Part shown: positions 35,638 through 44,223 of the stretch, one piece after another
Position numbering within the stretch: position 1 is the stretch's first letter
Layout: every line of letters starts with the position of its first letter
Made by a program: the position numbers and the translations under genes
Origin: Clostridia bacterium
GTDB taxonomy: Bacteria; Bacillota; Clostridia; Oscillospirales; Acutalibacteraceae
DNA: 64,000 bases
Reading direction: 5' to 3'
Assembly (NCBI GenBank): GCA_017435385.1
Contig: JAFSFB010000024.1
Span: 1-64,000, forward strand
The notes under the pieces: generated by a model
Seen by the model: the letters and a program-made list of their open reading frames with translations, nothing else
Databases searched by the model: none
Told to the model about the DNA's origin: nothing

Positions 35638-36600
35638 TCACACCTCTTCCGCAACTGTTTCGCTGCTTTTCTGGTTCTTTTTGTTTTCAACATCCTTGTC
35701 GAAATAATCGATCCCCTCGATGGGCTGAGGATTCCTTGTATGTTTTATCAGAAGCACGATCAGAAGAACGGCACAGACAACGACTATCGCCGCCGAAAGA
35801 GCCTGCGAGGTTCTGATAAGCGTTCCGGGGATATAGAGGCTGTCGGTTCTCAGTCCCTCAACGATCATTCTTTCCAGACCGTACCAGATGCCGTAGCAAA
35901 GGAAGGTCTGACCGCTGAATTTGCGGAATTTTCGGGTGATGATATAAAGGACAAGAACTCCGAGAAGACACCATACCGATTCATAAAGGAAGGTCGGGTG
36001 AACGAATTTGTCGGGGTCGACGGTGAATCCGTTTGCCGCAAACTCTGCCTGATTGGCAACGATATAGTCATGCACCTTCGGGCTCCACATTCCCCACGGC
36101 TTTTCGGTGTTGACGCCGAACGCCTCCTGATTGGTGAAGTTGCCCCATCTTCCGATACCCTGACCGATAAGGAGGCTCATACCCGCAATATCCAGCAGGT
36201 TCCAGAAGTTGAGCTTACGGACCTTGCAGACGACAAATGCCGCCGCAATGCCGCCGATAATGCCGCCGTAAATTGCAAGTCCGCCCTCCCAGATCTGAGG
36301 TATTTCAATCAGATTCTGCGAATAATAATCCCACTTTGAAAAAACATAGTAGAGTCTTGCGCCGATGATCGCCGCAACCGTTCCGTAGATAAGCACATCG
36401 ATCATCTTGTCGAGGCTCATTTTCCATTTGTACGCCATTCTGCCGCCGAAAAGAACGGCAAGCAGAAAGCCGAATGCGATGATCGCACCGTACATTTTGA
36501 TTGAAACAACATTGCCGAAAAGAGAAAACTCGGCAAGAACGCTCGGAACCTCAAATGTCTGTTCAAGACCCTTGAAGGTTACTGTTGTAAAATCCGACAT
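35638..36600 (-). CDS. lgt: Prolipoprotein diacylglyceryl transferase
   Basis: The product has 320 residues with about seven membrane segments. The signature GRWGNFTNQEAFG lies in the middle. It attaches diacylglycerol to the lipobox cysteine of prolipoproteins in the membrane, which fits the ThiY lipoprotein seen at 63007-63990. SD AAGGAGGA precedes the ATG. A Lys/Glu-rich tail of about 20 residues is longer than usual. Confidence 0.97.
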   Translation of the reverse strand: MSDFTTVTFKGLEQTFEVPSVLAEFSLFGNVVSIKMYGAIIAFGFLLAVLFGGRMAYKWKMSLDKMIDVLIYGTVAAIIGARLYYVFSKWDYYSQNLIEIPQIWEGGLAIYGGIIGGIAAAFVVCKVRKLNFWNLLDIAGMSLLIGQGIGRWGNFTNQEAFGVNTEKPWGMWSPKVHDYIVANQAEFAANGFTVDPDKFVHPTFLYESVWCLLGVLVLYIITRKFRKFSGQTFLCYGIWYGLERMIVEGLRTDSLYIPGTLIRTSQALSAAIVVVCAVLLIVLLIKHTRNPQPIEGIDYFDKDVENKKNQKSSETVAEEV

Positions 36601-36612
36601 CTGCTTTCCTCC

Positions 36613-37881
36613 TTATGCAGGAATGATAACGGACAGCGCCGAATATTCATCCTTGATTTTTGAAAGTCTTTCCTGAGCCTTAGCGAGAGTCACGCTCTTG
36701 CAGGCTTCAATTTCGGCAAAGGGCTCATAGCCGTTGAAATAGAGATTCATGAGCATATTTGCCGTGTCATCGATATCGTTATAGTTCATGACCATTCTGC
36801 CGTAAAGCTTGCGTTTTGCTCTTTCAAAAGCATCGGAGCCGATGCCCTCGGCATTGAGTCTTGCAAATTCTTCTTTAATGATCGAAGCTGTTTTCTCAGG
36901 GTCCTTGCTCGTTCCGCCGAGCATTACGCACGAGAAGCCGAAGCCGTTGAAAAGCTCCGAGCCGAAGCCCATATCGATAAGCTCCTCGTCAAGAAGCTTT
37001 TTGAAAAGGGGCGACGATTTCCCCGTAACCGCTTCAAGCATGATCTGGGATGCGATTTCATCCTCAAGAGAAAGCAACGGTTCGGAAATATCCTCCTTGA
37101 AGCCGAGCATGAACTGCTTCTGAGCAACGGAAAGCTTTTCTTCCACATAATTATTAACGGGAACAGGGCTCTCTTTTTCGTACTTTCTCTCGCATTTTTT
37201 ACCTTCGGTCTTTCTGATGTTCTTCTCGACAATTTCAGCGACCCTCTTGTGGTCAACATCGCCGACTATGCAGAGGACCATGTTTGCGGGGTTATAGAAA
37301 GTTTCATAGAGTCTGTAAAGCAGATCAGCATCGATCTGAGCGATCGATTCCTGCGTTCCCGCAATATCTATTCTCACGGGATGGCTGCTGTAAAGAGCCT
37401 TGAGCATATTGAACATGACCTGCCAATCGGGCAGATCCTGATACATGCGGATCTCCTGACCGATGATGCCCTGTTCTTTCTCAACCGTCTGCTGAGTAAA
37501 ATAAGGGTTCTGAACGAAATCGAGCAGGATTTCAAGGGATTCTTCAATCTTATCCGAGCCCTTGAAAAGATATGCAGTCTTTTCAAAGCTTGTGTATGCG
37601 TTTGCGCTCGCACCCGTTTTTGCAAAGCGTTCAAAAGCATTCAGGTCTTCGCTTTCAAAAAGCTTATGCTCGAGGAAATGAGCCGTGCCCTCGGGAATGG
37701 TTTCAAACTCACCGTCTGCATTCCTGACGGCTGTATCGATCGAGCCGTATTTCGTACCGAAAACGGCATACGCCGAGGAGTATCCCTCTTTCGGAAGGAC
37801 TCTGATCTCAAGTCCCGACTCATGCTTGCCGCAATATACGGTTTCACCGAGCTTTTTATCGGTATATTTCTTAAACTTCAT
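36613..37881 (-). CDS. yfmH: M16 metallopeptidase YfmH
   Basis: The product has 422 residues. The inverted zinc motif HFLEH (HxxEH) is present near residue 67, so this is the catalytic partner of the pair. In Bacillus the YfmF/YfmH pair is associated with EF-P 5-aminopentanol modification. The ATG at 37881 has AGGAGG upstream and overlaps the stop of yfmF by 11 bases. Confidence 0.9.
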   Translation of the reverse strand: MKFKKYTDKKLGETVYCGKHESGLEIRVLPKEGYSSAYAVFGTKYGSIDTAVRNADGEFETIPEGTAHFLEHKLFESEDLNAFERFAKTGASANAYTSFEKTAYLFKGSDKIEESLEILLDFVQNPYFTQQTVEKEQGIIGQEIRMYQDLPDWQVMFNMLKALYSSHPVRIDIAGTQESIAQIDADLLYRLYETFYNPANMVLCIVGDVDHKRVAEIVEKNIRKTEGKKCERKYEKESPVPVNNYVEEKLSVAQKQFMLGFKEDISEPLLSLEDEIASQIMLEAVTGKSSPLFKKLLDEELIDMGFGSELFNGFGFSCVMLGGTSKDPEKTASIIKEEFARLNAEGIGSDAFERAKRKLYGRMVMNYNDIDDTANMLMNLYFNGYEPFAEIEACKSVTLAKAQERLSKIKDEYSALSVIIPA

Positions 37882-39142
37882 TTTCTGCCTCCTCCTGAGC
37901 CGAAAGCATGAACACCGTGTCAACGGAGAGCTTCTTTGCCGCCGCACACACATCGTCCATCGTCACCTTCTCAATGCCGCTGACCATATCCTCGGGAGTC
38001 ATTATTTCGTCGCAGAGAACCTGAGCGGAATACCAGCCGAGAATGCCTTCGGGAGTTGTGAACGCATGTCTTTCCCTTAGAGCACGCTTCGAGGATTCAA
38101 GAACTTCGGGATCGGTCTTTCCGTTTCTCAGGTCTGAAAGCTGACTGAGAACCTCAGCCGAAACCTTCTTCTCCTTATCGGTATCGATTCCGCTTTCGAC
38201 AAGAACGATGCCCTTACTTGCAATAAGTCTTGACCAGCAATAGTATGCAAGGCTCATCTTTTCACGGATATTGGTGAAAAGCTTGGAATAGGTACCCATG
38301 CCGAAAATATCGTTCATGACCGTTACGGCGAAAATGTTATCTTTTCTGTGACTCATACCCGCTCTGAAGCCCATGACAAGCTTACCCTGATTGACGGGGA
38401 ACTTTTCTTCATATCGGTTGAAGCGTCTGCTTTTCTGAACGAAAACGGTTTCGATTTCGGCAGGCTTGCGCTCGATCTTCTCAAAGTTCTTTTCAAAAGC
38501 CGATGCAACCTTGTCTGCATCCGCCGCACCGACAACGGTAATCTGAAAAACGGCGGTTGAGAGCATGTTTTTCCACGCTTCGTAAACATCTGCCATCTTT
38601 ACATTTTCGATCTCTTCGACCGTGCCGTATTTATCCTTGCCGAAGGCTTCGTTCTTGCACATGCAGCTTATGCATTTGTTAAAAGCATAAGTGCGTTTGT
38701 CGTTAAGCTCCTCTTCGATCCGCTGAATGAGAAGACGCTTTTCGGTTGCAAGAGCATCTGCGCCGAAAGAACTGTTCCTGACATTGGGCTTGAATATGAT
38801 ATCGGCAAGAAGCTGAGCCGCTTCAAGCTGAATGCTTTCTCCCTCAAGCGCAAATTTGTCGGCAAGGCAGGTTATGCTGAGAGTCAGCACCTGCGATTCT
38901 CCGTTTTTGGAAACTGCAGCGCCGAGAATTGCACCGTAAAGCTCATCAAGCTTTCCACTGAGCAGGGACATTTCGGGATAAGCCTTGCACGAACGCTTGA
39001 GAAGATAAACAAGCAAAGAGTTTGCCGCCATTCTTTCATCCATCGGCAGAGCCATTGAAATGGAAATGCATCCCGTCTTGAATTTATCCGTTGCTTCCGA
39101 AACAAGGCGTACCTTATCGGCAAGCATCTTTATCTGAGGCAT
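37871..39142 (-). CDS. yfmF: M16-family protein YfmF, without the zinc motif
   Basis: The product has 423 residues with the M16 two-domain fold but no HxxEH, so it is the non-catalytic partner of YfmH. The pair fits a heterodimeric M16 peptidase. YfmF is encoded first, 29 bp after lysA, and overlaps yfmH. Confidence 0.88.
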   Translation of the reverse strand: MPQIKMLADKVRLVSEATDKFKTGCISISMALPMDERMAANSLLVYLLKRSCKAYPEMSLLSGKLDELYGAILGAAVSKNGESQVLTLSITCLADKFALEGESIQLEAAQLLADIIFKPNVRNSSFGADALATEKRLLIQRIEEELNDKRTYAFNKCISCMCKNEAFGKDKYGTVEEIENVKMADVYEAWKNMLSTAVFQITVVGAADADKVASAFEKNFEKIERKPAEIETVFVQKSRRFNRYEEKFPVNQGKLVMGFRAGMSHRKDNIFAVTVMNDIFGMGTYSKLFTNIREKMSLAYYCWSRLIASKGIVLVESGIDTDKEKKVSAEVLSQLSDLRNGKTDPEVLESSKRALRERHAFTTPEGILGWYSAQVLCDEIMTPEDMVSGIEKVTMDDVCAAAKKLSVDTVFMLSAQEEAENEV

Positions 39143-39171
39143 TGAATCACTTCCTTAAATCCGTTTAATAA

Positions 39172-40470
39172 TCAAACATCGCAAGAGGCAACATCTTCAT
39201 AGGTTTCTCTTCTGACAGCAATCCTCGCTTCGCCGTTATTGACCATAACGACGGGAGGCTTGGGGATACGGTTATAGTTTGATGCCATGGAATAATTATA
39301 TGCACCCGTTGAGAGAACTGCAAGAATATCTCCTGCCTCAACGGTCTGGAGCTTCGTATTCTCCTGAATAAGATCACCACTTTCGCAGCATTTGCCTGCA
39401 ACGGTTACGGTCATGTCCTTTGCTTCGTTTGCCTTGTTGGCGCAGATGACCTGATAATCCGCTTTATAAAGAGCGTATCTCGGGTTATCAGCCATTCCGC
39501 CGTCAACCGAAACGAAGGTACGGATATCGGGAATATTCTTCACCGCACCGACTGTGTAAAGCGTCAGCCCCGCCGCACCGACAACCGAACGGCCGGGCTC
39601 AATGAGGATAAACGGCATTTTAAGACCGAGCTTTTCGGTTTCCGCTCTGACAACAGCGGAAACGCTTTTCATATATTCGCCGTAGGGCACGGGTGTATCA
39701 CCGTCAACATATCTGATACCGAAGCCGCCGCCGAGATTCAGCTCCTCAAGCTCCGTTCCCGTTTCATCCTTGATCTGCTTATACAGACCGAGCATGACCT
39801 GAGCGGCAAGCTCAAACGGGCTGATATCGAAAATCTGCGAGCCGATGTGGCAATGAAGACCTCTGAGCTTCAGCGAAGGCATACCGAGCGCAGCCTTGAC
39901 GGCAGAAAGCGCCTCACCCGTTTCAAGCGCAAAACCGAACTTAGAGTCGATCTGTCCCGTCTTGATGAAATCATGGGTATGAGCATCAACGCCGGGCTTG
40001 ATACGCATCATGATTCCTACGGTTTTGCCCGCCTCGCATGCGATTGCGTTGAGTCTTTCAAGCTCTGTGAGGTTATCGACGACTATTCTGCCGACTCCGT
40101 TTTCAACCGCCATTCTCAGCTCGTCGGGAGTTTTGTTGTTGCCGTGAAAAACAATGTTCTCCGCAGGAAAGCCAACCGAAAGAGCCGTATAAAGCTCGCC
40201 GCCCGAAACGACATCAATTCCGACATTCTCCTGCTTGCATATGCGGTATATCTCCTTGCAACTGAATGCCTTGCTTGCATAGCAGACAAGACCTCTGCCG
40301 CCGTAATTCTCTTCTATTGAACCTCTGAAAGCACGCAGATTGTTTCTGATCTCGTTTTCGTCGAAAACATAAACGGGCGTGCCGAATTCTTTTGCCAGCT
40401 CAACCGTATCAGCCGAGCCGATCGTCAGATGCCCCTTTTCATTTATCGAAATGCAATCCGATACAAACAT
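39172..40470 (-). CDS. lysA: Diaminopimelate decarboxylase
   Basis: The product has 432 residues. The PLP lysine is in CYASKAFSC, HCHIGSQI and GGGFGIRY follow, EPGRSVV binds the phosphate, and CESGDLI completes the dimer active site. It makes lysine from meso-diaminopimelate. No lysine riboswitch is seen, as the gene sits inside an operon, one base after ysxC. Confidence 0.97.
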   Translation of the reverse strand: MFVSDCISINEKGHLTIGSADTVELAKEFGTPVYVFDENEIRNNLRAFRGSIEENYGGRGLVCYASKAFSCKEIYRICKQENVGIDVVSGGELYTALSVGFPAENIVFHGNNKTPDELRMAVENGVGRIVVDNLTELERLNAIACEAGKTVGIMMRIKPGVDAHTHDFIKTGQIDSKFGFALETGEALSAVKAALGMPSLKLRGLHCHIGSQIFDISPFELAAQVMLGLYKQIKDETGTELEELNLGGGFGIRYVDGDTPVPYGEYMKSVSAVVRAETEKLGLKMPFILIEPGRSVVGAAGLTLYTVGAVKNIPDIRTFVSVDGGMADNPRYALYKADYQVICANKANEAKDMTVTVAGKCCESGDLIQENTKLQTVEAGDILAVLSTGAYNYSMASNYNRIPKPPVVMVNNGEARIAVRRETYEDVASCDV

Positions 40471-40471
40471 T

Positions 40472-41050
40472 TCAAATCCTTCTCTCTATTTCCGCTTTTA
40501 CTTCTTCAACGCCCGTTCCTTTAACGGAGGAAAACTCGATCATTCTGATATCGGAATAATCCGCAAGCTCCGTTTTCAGCTCCTCACGGCGTTTTTCGGT
40601 TTCTGTCTTATTAAGCTTATCGCATTTCGTCAGAGCAATAATGAACGGAATCTCCGCCTGCCTGAGGAAGTTGAGCATGACCATATCATCCGCCGACGGA
40701 GAATGGCGCATATCGATAAGCTGAATGACGAGCGCAATATTTCTGCCCGACCGGAAATAGCCTTCCATAAGCTCAGCCCAGCGTTTTTTCTCGCTCTGCT
40801 CTCTTTTCGCATAGCCGTAGCCAGGCAGATCGGCAAAAACAACTCCGTCACCTTTGAAAAAGTTGACCGTTATTGTTTTACCGGGAACGGAGCTGACTCT
40901 CGCAAGGTTTTTGCGGTTAAAAACTTTATTTATAAGCGATGACTTACCGACATTCGAGCGACCCGAAAAAACGATTTCGGGAATGCCCGAGGGCGGAAGC
41001 TGCTTCGAGGTACCGTAAGCGGCACTGAATTCTATTTTATCAAATCTCAT
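40472..41050 (-). CDS. ysxC: Ribosome biogenesis GTPase YsxC/EngB
   Basis: The product has 192 residues. G1 is GRSNVGKSS, G3 DLPGYG and G4 TKCD. It is needed for 50S assembly. It follows lon by 15 bp, a pairing common in Firmicutes. Confidence 0.97.
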   Translation of the reverse strand: MRFDKIEFSAAYGTSKQLPPSGIPEIVFSGRSNVGKSSLINKVFNRKNLARVSSVPGKTITVNFFKGDGVVFADLPGYGYAKREQSEKKRWAELMEGYFRSGRNIALVIQLIDMRHSPSADDMVMLNFLRQAEIPFIIALTKCDKLNKTETEKRREELKTELADYSDIRMIEFSSVKGTGVEEVKAEIERRI

Positions 41051-41065
41051 TTTATCATTCCTAAA

Positions 41066-43477
41066 TCACTGTGTTATTGATGAACGCTTGCCCCTACTTT
41101 CGCTGACGGGAAGAATATTCTTCTCGCCTCTTTCGTCCTGAGTCTTTTCGAGAGCGGCATCCCATACCGCACTGACGGTTTTGACGGGAAGGAAGGTTAT
41201 CGCTTCCTTGACCTTGGGGTCTACCTCATCAAGATCGGCAATATTGTCATAGGGAATAACGACCGTTTTGATTCCCGCTCTGTAAGCCGCCATCGATTTT
41301 TCTTTAAGTCCGCCGATGGGAAGCACTCTGCCTCTGAGGGTTATCTCGCCCGTCATGGCAACATCCTTGCGTACCTTTCTGCCCGAAAGAGCGGAAACGA
41401 GAGCTGTTGCGATCGTTACGCCTGCCGAGGGGCCGTCTTTGGGGGTTGCTCCCTCGGGAACATGGATATGAATATCCTTGTCTTTATAGAAGCTTCCGCT
41501 CACGGGAAGCTCATCCGCTTTTGAACGTATATAGCTCACCGCCGCCTTGGCACTCTCCTGCATGACATCTCCGAGAGAGCCTGTCAGCTCGAGCTTTCCG
41601 CTTCCGTCGAGAACGGCAGCTTCGATTTCGAGCATATCTCCGCCGACTGAGGTCCATGCAAGACCGTTGACAACGCCGACCTCGTTCTCTTTGACGACGG
41701 TATCGTTTCTGAATTTTCTTGATCCGAGAAGCGTTTCAACATCCTCGGGCTTCACCGTTACCTTTTCGGCTCCGTCGGAAATTATCATCATCGCCGCTTT
41801 TCTGCAAACTGCGGCGATCTGCTGCTCGAGAGCACGCACGCCTGCTTCACGGGTATAACCTTCAACGATGAGACTCAGAGCCTTATCGGAAATGCGAAGC
41901 TGCTTCGCAGTCATACCGTGGCGTTTTATCTGCTTGGGAATGAGATGCTTTTTGGCTATGTTGAACTTTTCCTCAAAAGTGTAGCTGCCGAGCTCGATGA
42001 TCTCCATTCTGTCCTGAAGCGGCTCGGGAATGTTCGCTCTGACATTCGCCGTCGTAATGAACATTACTCTGCTCAGGTCATAAGGCAGTTCGATATAATG
42101 ATCTCTGAACGAATTGTTCTGCTCGGGATCGAGAACCTCAAGAAGAGCCGAGGTCGGATCGCCCTTATAGTCCGATGAGAGCTTATCGATCTCATCAAGC
42201 AGAATCAGCGGATTGCTCGTTCCTGCCTGCTGAAGAGCGTTGATTATTCTGCCGGGCATTGAGCCGATATATGTCTTTCTGTGACCTCTTATCTCGGCTT
42301 CGTCCTTCACGCCGCCGAGAGAGATCCTCGCATATGTTCTGCCCGTTGCCCTCGCAACCGAACGGGCAACCGAGGTCTTACCGACTCCGGGAGGTCCGAC
42401 AAGGCAGATGATCTGTCCCTTGATGTCGGGAGCAAGAGCTCTGACGGCAAGATATTCAAGAATTCTCTGCTTGACCTTTTCAAGACCGTAATGGTCATTA
42501 TTAAGAACCTTTTCGGATTTTTTGATGTCCGAGTTTTCCTTGCTGAAATTATCCCACGGAAGAGCAAGACAGGCTTCGATATAATTCCTGCTGACCGCCG
42601 CTTCGGGTGAACTCGGAGAATATTTTTCGAGCTTGTCGCATTCCTTGAAAAGCTTTTCCTTGACATCGTCAGATGCTTTCATATAGAAGATCTTTTCTCT
42701 GAATTCGCTGAGCTCTTCTTCCTGAGATACTCCTCCGCCGAGCTCTGAGGAGATAATCTTCATCTGCTCACGCAGATAGTATTCTCTCTGATTCTTGTCT
42801 ATCGCTTCCTGAACCTTATCCCCGATCTCCGCTTCAATGGAGAGAAGATTTCCCTCGCTCGCAAGAAGAACGCAAAGCTCCTCAAGGCGGCGGATGGGGT
42901 TGATGATGTTAAGGATACGCTGTCTGTCCTCATATTCAAGCATGATATTTCCCGCAACATAGTCGGCGAGCTTGCCGGGATCGCTCTCCTGCATAACACT
43001 TGTCACAAGGTCGGAGGGCATCTGCGGAGCGCAGTCGGCATAATCGGCAAAGATATCCTTTGCGTGGCGGACAAGAGCCTTTGCATAATCCGCCTTGTCA
43101 GCTCTGACCGACGGCTCCTTGACGGGGAATATCATCGCCTTGAGGTGGCTGCCGTTTGAAGCAACCATACCCTCAACGAGTCTTGCTCTGTAAAGTCCTT
43201 CAACCGCAACTCTGACATTTCCGCTCTTTCCGGGAAGCTTGAGCACCTGCTTGACGCTCGCAACAACGCCGATCTCATAAAGCTGGCTGAAGTCGGGATC
43301 ATCAACGGTGATATCCTTCTGAGTCACGAGAAATATTTCCTGATCTGTATCCATCGCCTTTTTCAGCGCATTGATTGATTTTTCTCTGCCCACATCGAAA
43401 TGAATGAACATCTCGGGGAAAACAACGAGTCCCCTGAGAGCCACGGCAGGCATAAGTCTTAAACTTTCATCTCTCAT
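41066..43477 (-). CDS. lon: ATP-dependent protease Lon
   Basis: The product has 803 residues. The N-terminal substrate domain covers about 1-200, Walker [10 protein letters not shown] is near residue 360, and the catalytic Ser lies in DGPSAGVT with the Lys in [10 protein letters not shown]. It degrades damaged and regulatory proteins. It is the first gene of a long leftward run and has a promoter at 43539-43567. Confidence 0.97.
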   Translation of the reverse strand: MRDESLRLMPAVALRGLVVFPEMFIHFDVGREKSINALKKAMDTDQEIFLVTQKDITVDDPDFSQLYEIGVVASVKQVLKLPGKSGNVRVAVEGLYRARLVEGMVASNGSHLKAMIFPVKEPSVRADKADYAKALVRHAKDIFADYADCAPQMPSDLVTSVMQESDPGKLADYVAGNIMLEYEDRQRILNIINPIRRLEELCVLLASEGNLLSIEAEIGDKVQEAIDKNQREYYLREQMKIISSELGGGVSQEEELSEFREKIFYMKASDDVKEKLFKECDKLEKYSPSSPEAAVSRNYIEACLALPWDNFSKENSDIKKSEKVLNNDHYGLEKVKQRILEYLAVRALAPDIKGQIICLVGPPGVGKTSVARSVARATGRTYARISLGGVKDEAEIRGHRKTYIGSMPGRIINALQQAGTSNPLILLDEIDKLSSDYKGDPTSALLEVLDPEQNNSFRDHYIELPYDLSRVMFITTANVRANIPEPLQDRMEIIELGSYTFEEKFNIAKKHLIPKQIKRHGMTAKQLRISDKALSLIVEGYTREAGVRALEQQIAAVCRKAAMMIISDGAEKVTVKPEDVETLLGSRKFRNDTVVKENEVGVVNGLAWTSVGGDMLEIEAAVLDGSGKLELTGSLGDVMQESAKAAVSYIRSKADELPVSGSFYKDKDIHIHVPEGATPKDGPSAGVTIATALVSALSGRKVRKDVAMTGEITLRGRVLPIGGLKEKSMAAYRAGIKTVVIPYDNIADLDEVDPKVKEAITFLPVKTVSAVWDAALEKTQDERGEKNILPVSESRGKRSSITQ

Positions 43478-43538
43478 AATCTATATAACTCCTTAAATAT
43501 TAGAGATAATATTAAAATAAACATTTGGTTAGTTTAAT

Positions 43539-43567
43539 ATTATATAATATTATATACAAGCAGTCAA
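43539..43567 (-). promoter_or_regulatory. Promoter of the lon-to-folD run
   Basis: On the minus strand TTGACT, 17 bp, TATAAT. An 18-bp AT-only palindrome (43535-43552) overlaps the -10. No CtsR or CIRCE box is seen. Confidence 0.65.
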
Positions 43568-43633
43568 CAGTAATAAACATACAAAAAATGATGAAAATGA
43601 AAACTTAATATTAACAAATACGGCATAAAACAA

Positions 43634-43659
43634 GCCGCCCCGACAAAAATCGGAGCGGC
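43634..43659 (-). terminator. Terminator of the DUF1874-like gene
   Basis: GCCGC-C-CCGA pairs with TCGG-A-GCGGC around CAAAAA. On the minus strand a T-rich stretch (TTGTTTTA) follows. Confidence 0.75.
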
Positions 43660-43675
43660 AGATAATGTTTTTTGG

Positions 43676-44056
43676 TTATTTGAGTCTTGAAATAAGCTGG
43701 CAGGCAACGTAAATATTCTGAATTTTCTTTGCCTGCGCCCCTGTCGGGGTTAAGGTGATAGGCTGAGTTTCCGAAGGAGTTACATAAAGCTTGAAGGCTA
43801 TTGCATCCTGACCGACCCGCATATCCTTGACTTCTTTATATTCGATGTTTCTCTCTTCAACATTGAGATACCTGAATACAATATCTTCAAGGTTTCGTCC
43901 CGTGAACACTTTGATGACATCATCCTCGTCATGCATGTCTACGATAGCCTTTGCCTCCTCAAAAGTCAGGCTTGTGCATTTGAATTCTCCGTCATTGAGA
44001 ATCGTCATAACATTCTGGTTGTCTACCAAAAGAAGAGGAAGCTGTGTTCTTGCCAT
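43676..44056 (-). CDS. Small protein resembling DUF1874 (STIV B116-like)
   Basis: The product has 126 residues and is soluble. A TSLTFEEAKAIV stretch, then VIKVFTGRNLEDIVFRYLN and later GQDAIAFKLY, follow the strand-helix order of the DUF1874 family as I remember it. If homologous, the His of the ring-nuclease motif (IGHxxT) is replaced (VFTGRN), so ring-nuclease activity is unlikely. A hypothetical protein is the safe call. ATG at 44056 has AAAGGGTGA upstream. It is monocistronic. Confidence 0.5.
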   Translation of the reverse strand: MARTQLPLLLVDNQNVMTILNDGEFKCTSLTFEEAKAIVDMHDEDDVIKVFTGRNLEDIVFRYLNVEERNIEYKEVKDMRVGQDAIAFKLYVTPSETQPITLTPTGAQAKKIQNIYVACQLISRLK

Positions 44057-44125
44057 AAATATCACCCTTTTCTGTTGAATTTTAATGAAAAGTTTCCATT
44101 TTATGTGCTTTTCATTGTTTATTTT

Positions 44126-44154
44126 ATAATATAATATGTTTCAACTTTTGTCAA
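44126..44154 (-). promoter_or_regulatory. Promoter of the DUF1874-like gene
   Basis: On the minus strand TTGACA, 17 bp, TATTAT. Confidence 0.65.
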
Positions 44155-44223
44155 TATGCATATAAAAATTTTTTCTTACCGCAAAAAACGGCACACTCCT
44201 TTTCAGTAATGCACCGCATTTTA

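Noticed and set aside
40471..41065. Lysine riboswitch or T-box ahead of lysA
   Set aside because: The gene lies one base after ysxC; there is no leader space.
43535..43552. 18-bp AT-only palindrome at the lon promoter
   Set aside because: It overlaps a TATAAT in a very AT-rich region, where such palindromes arise easily; no half-site with any G or C is present.
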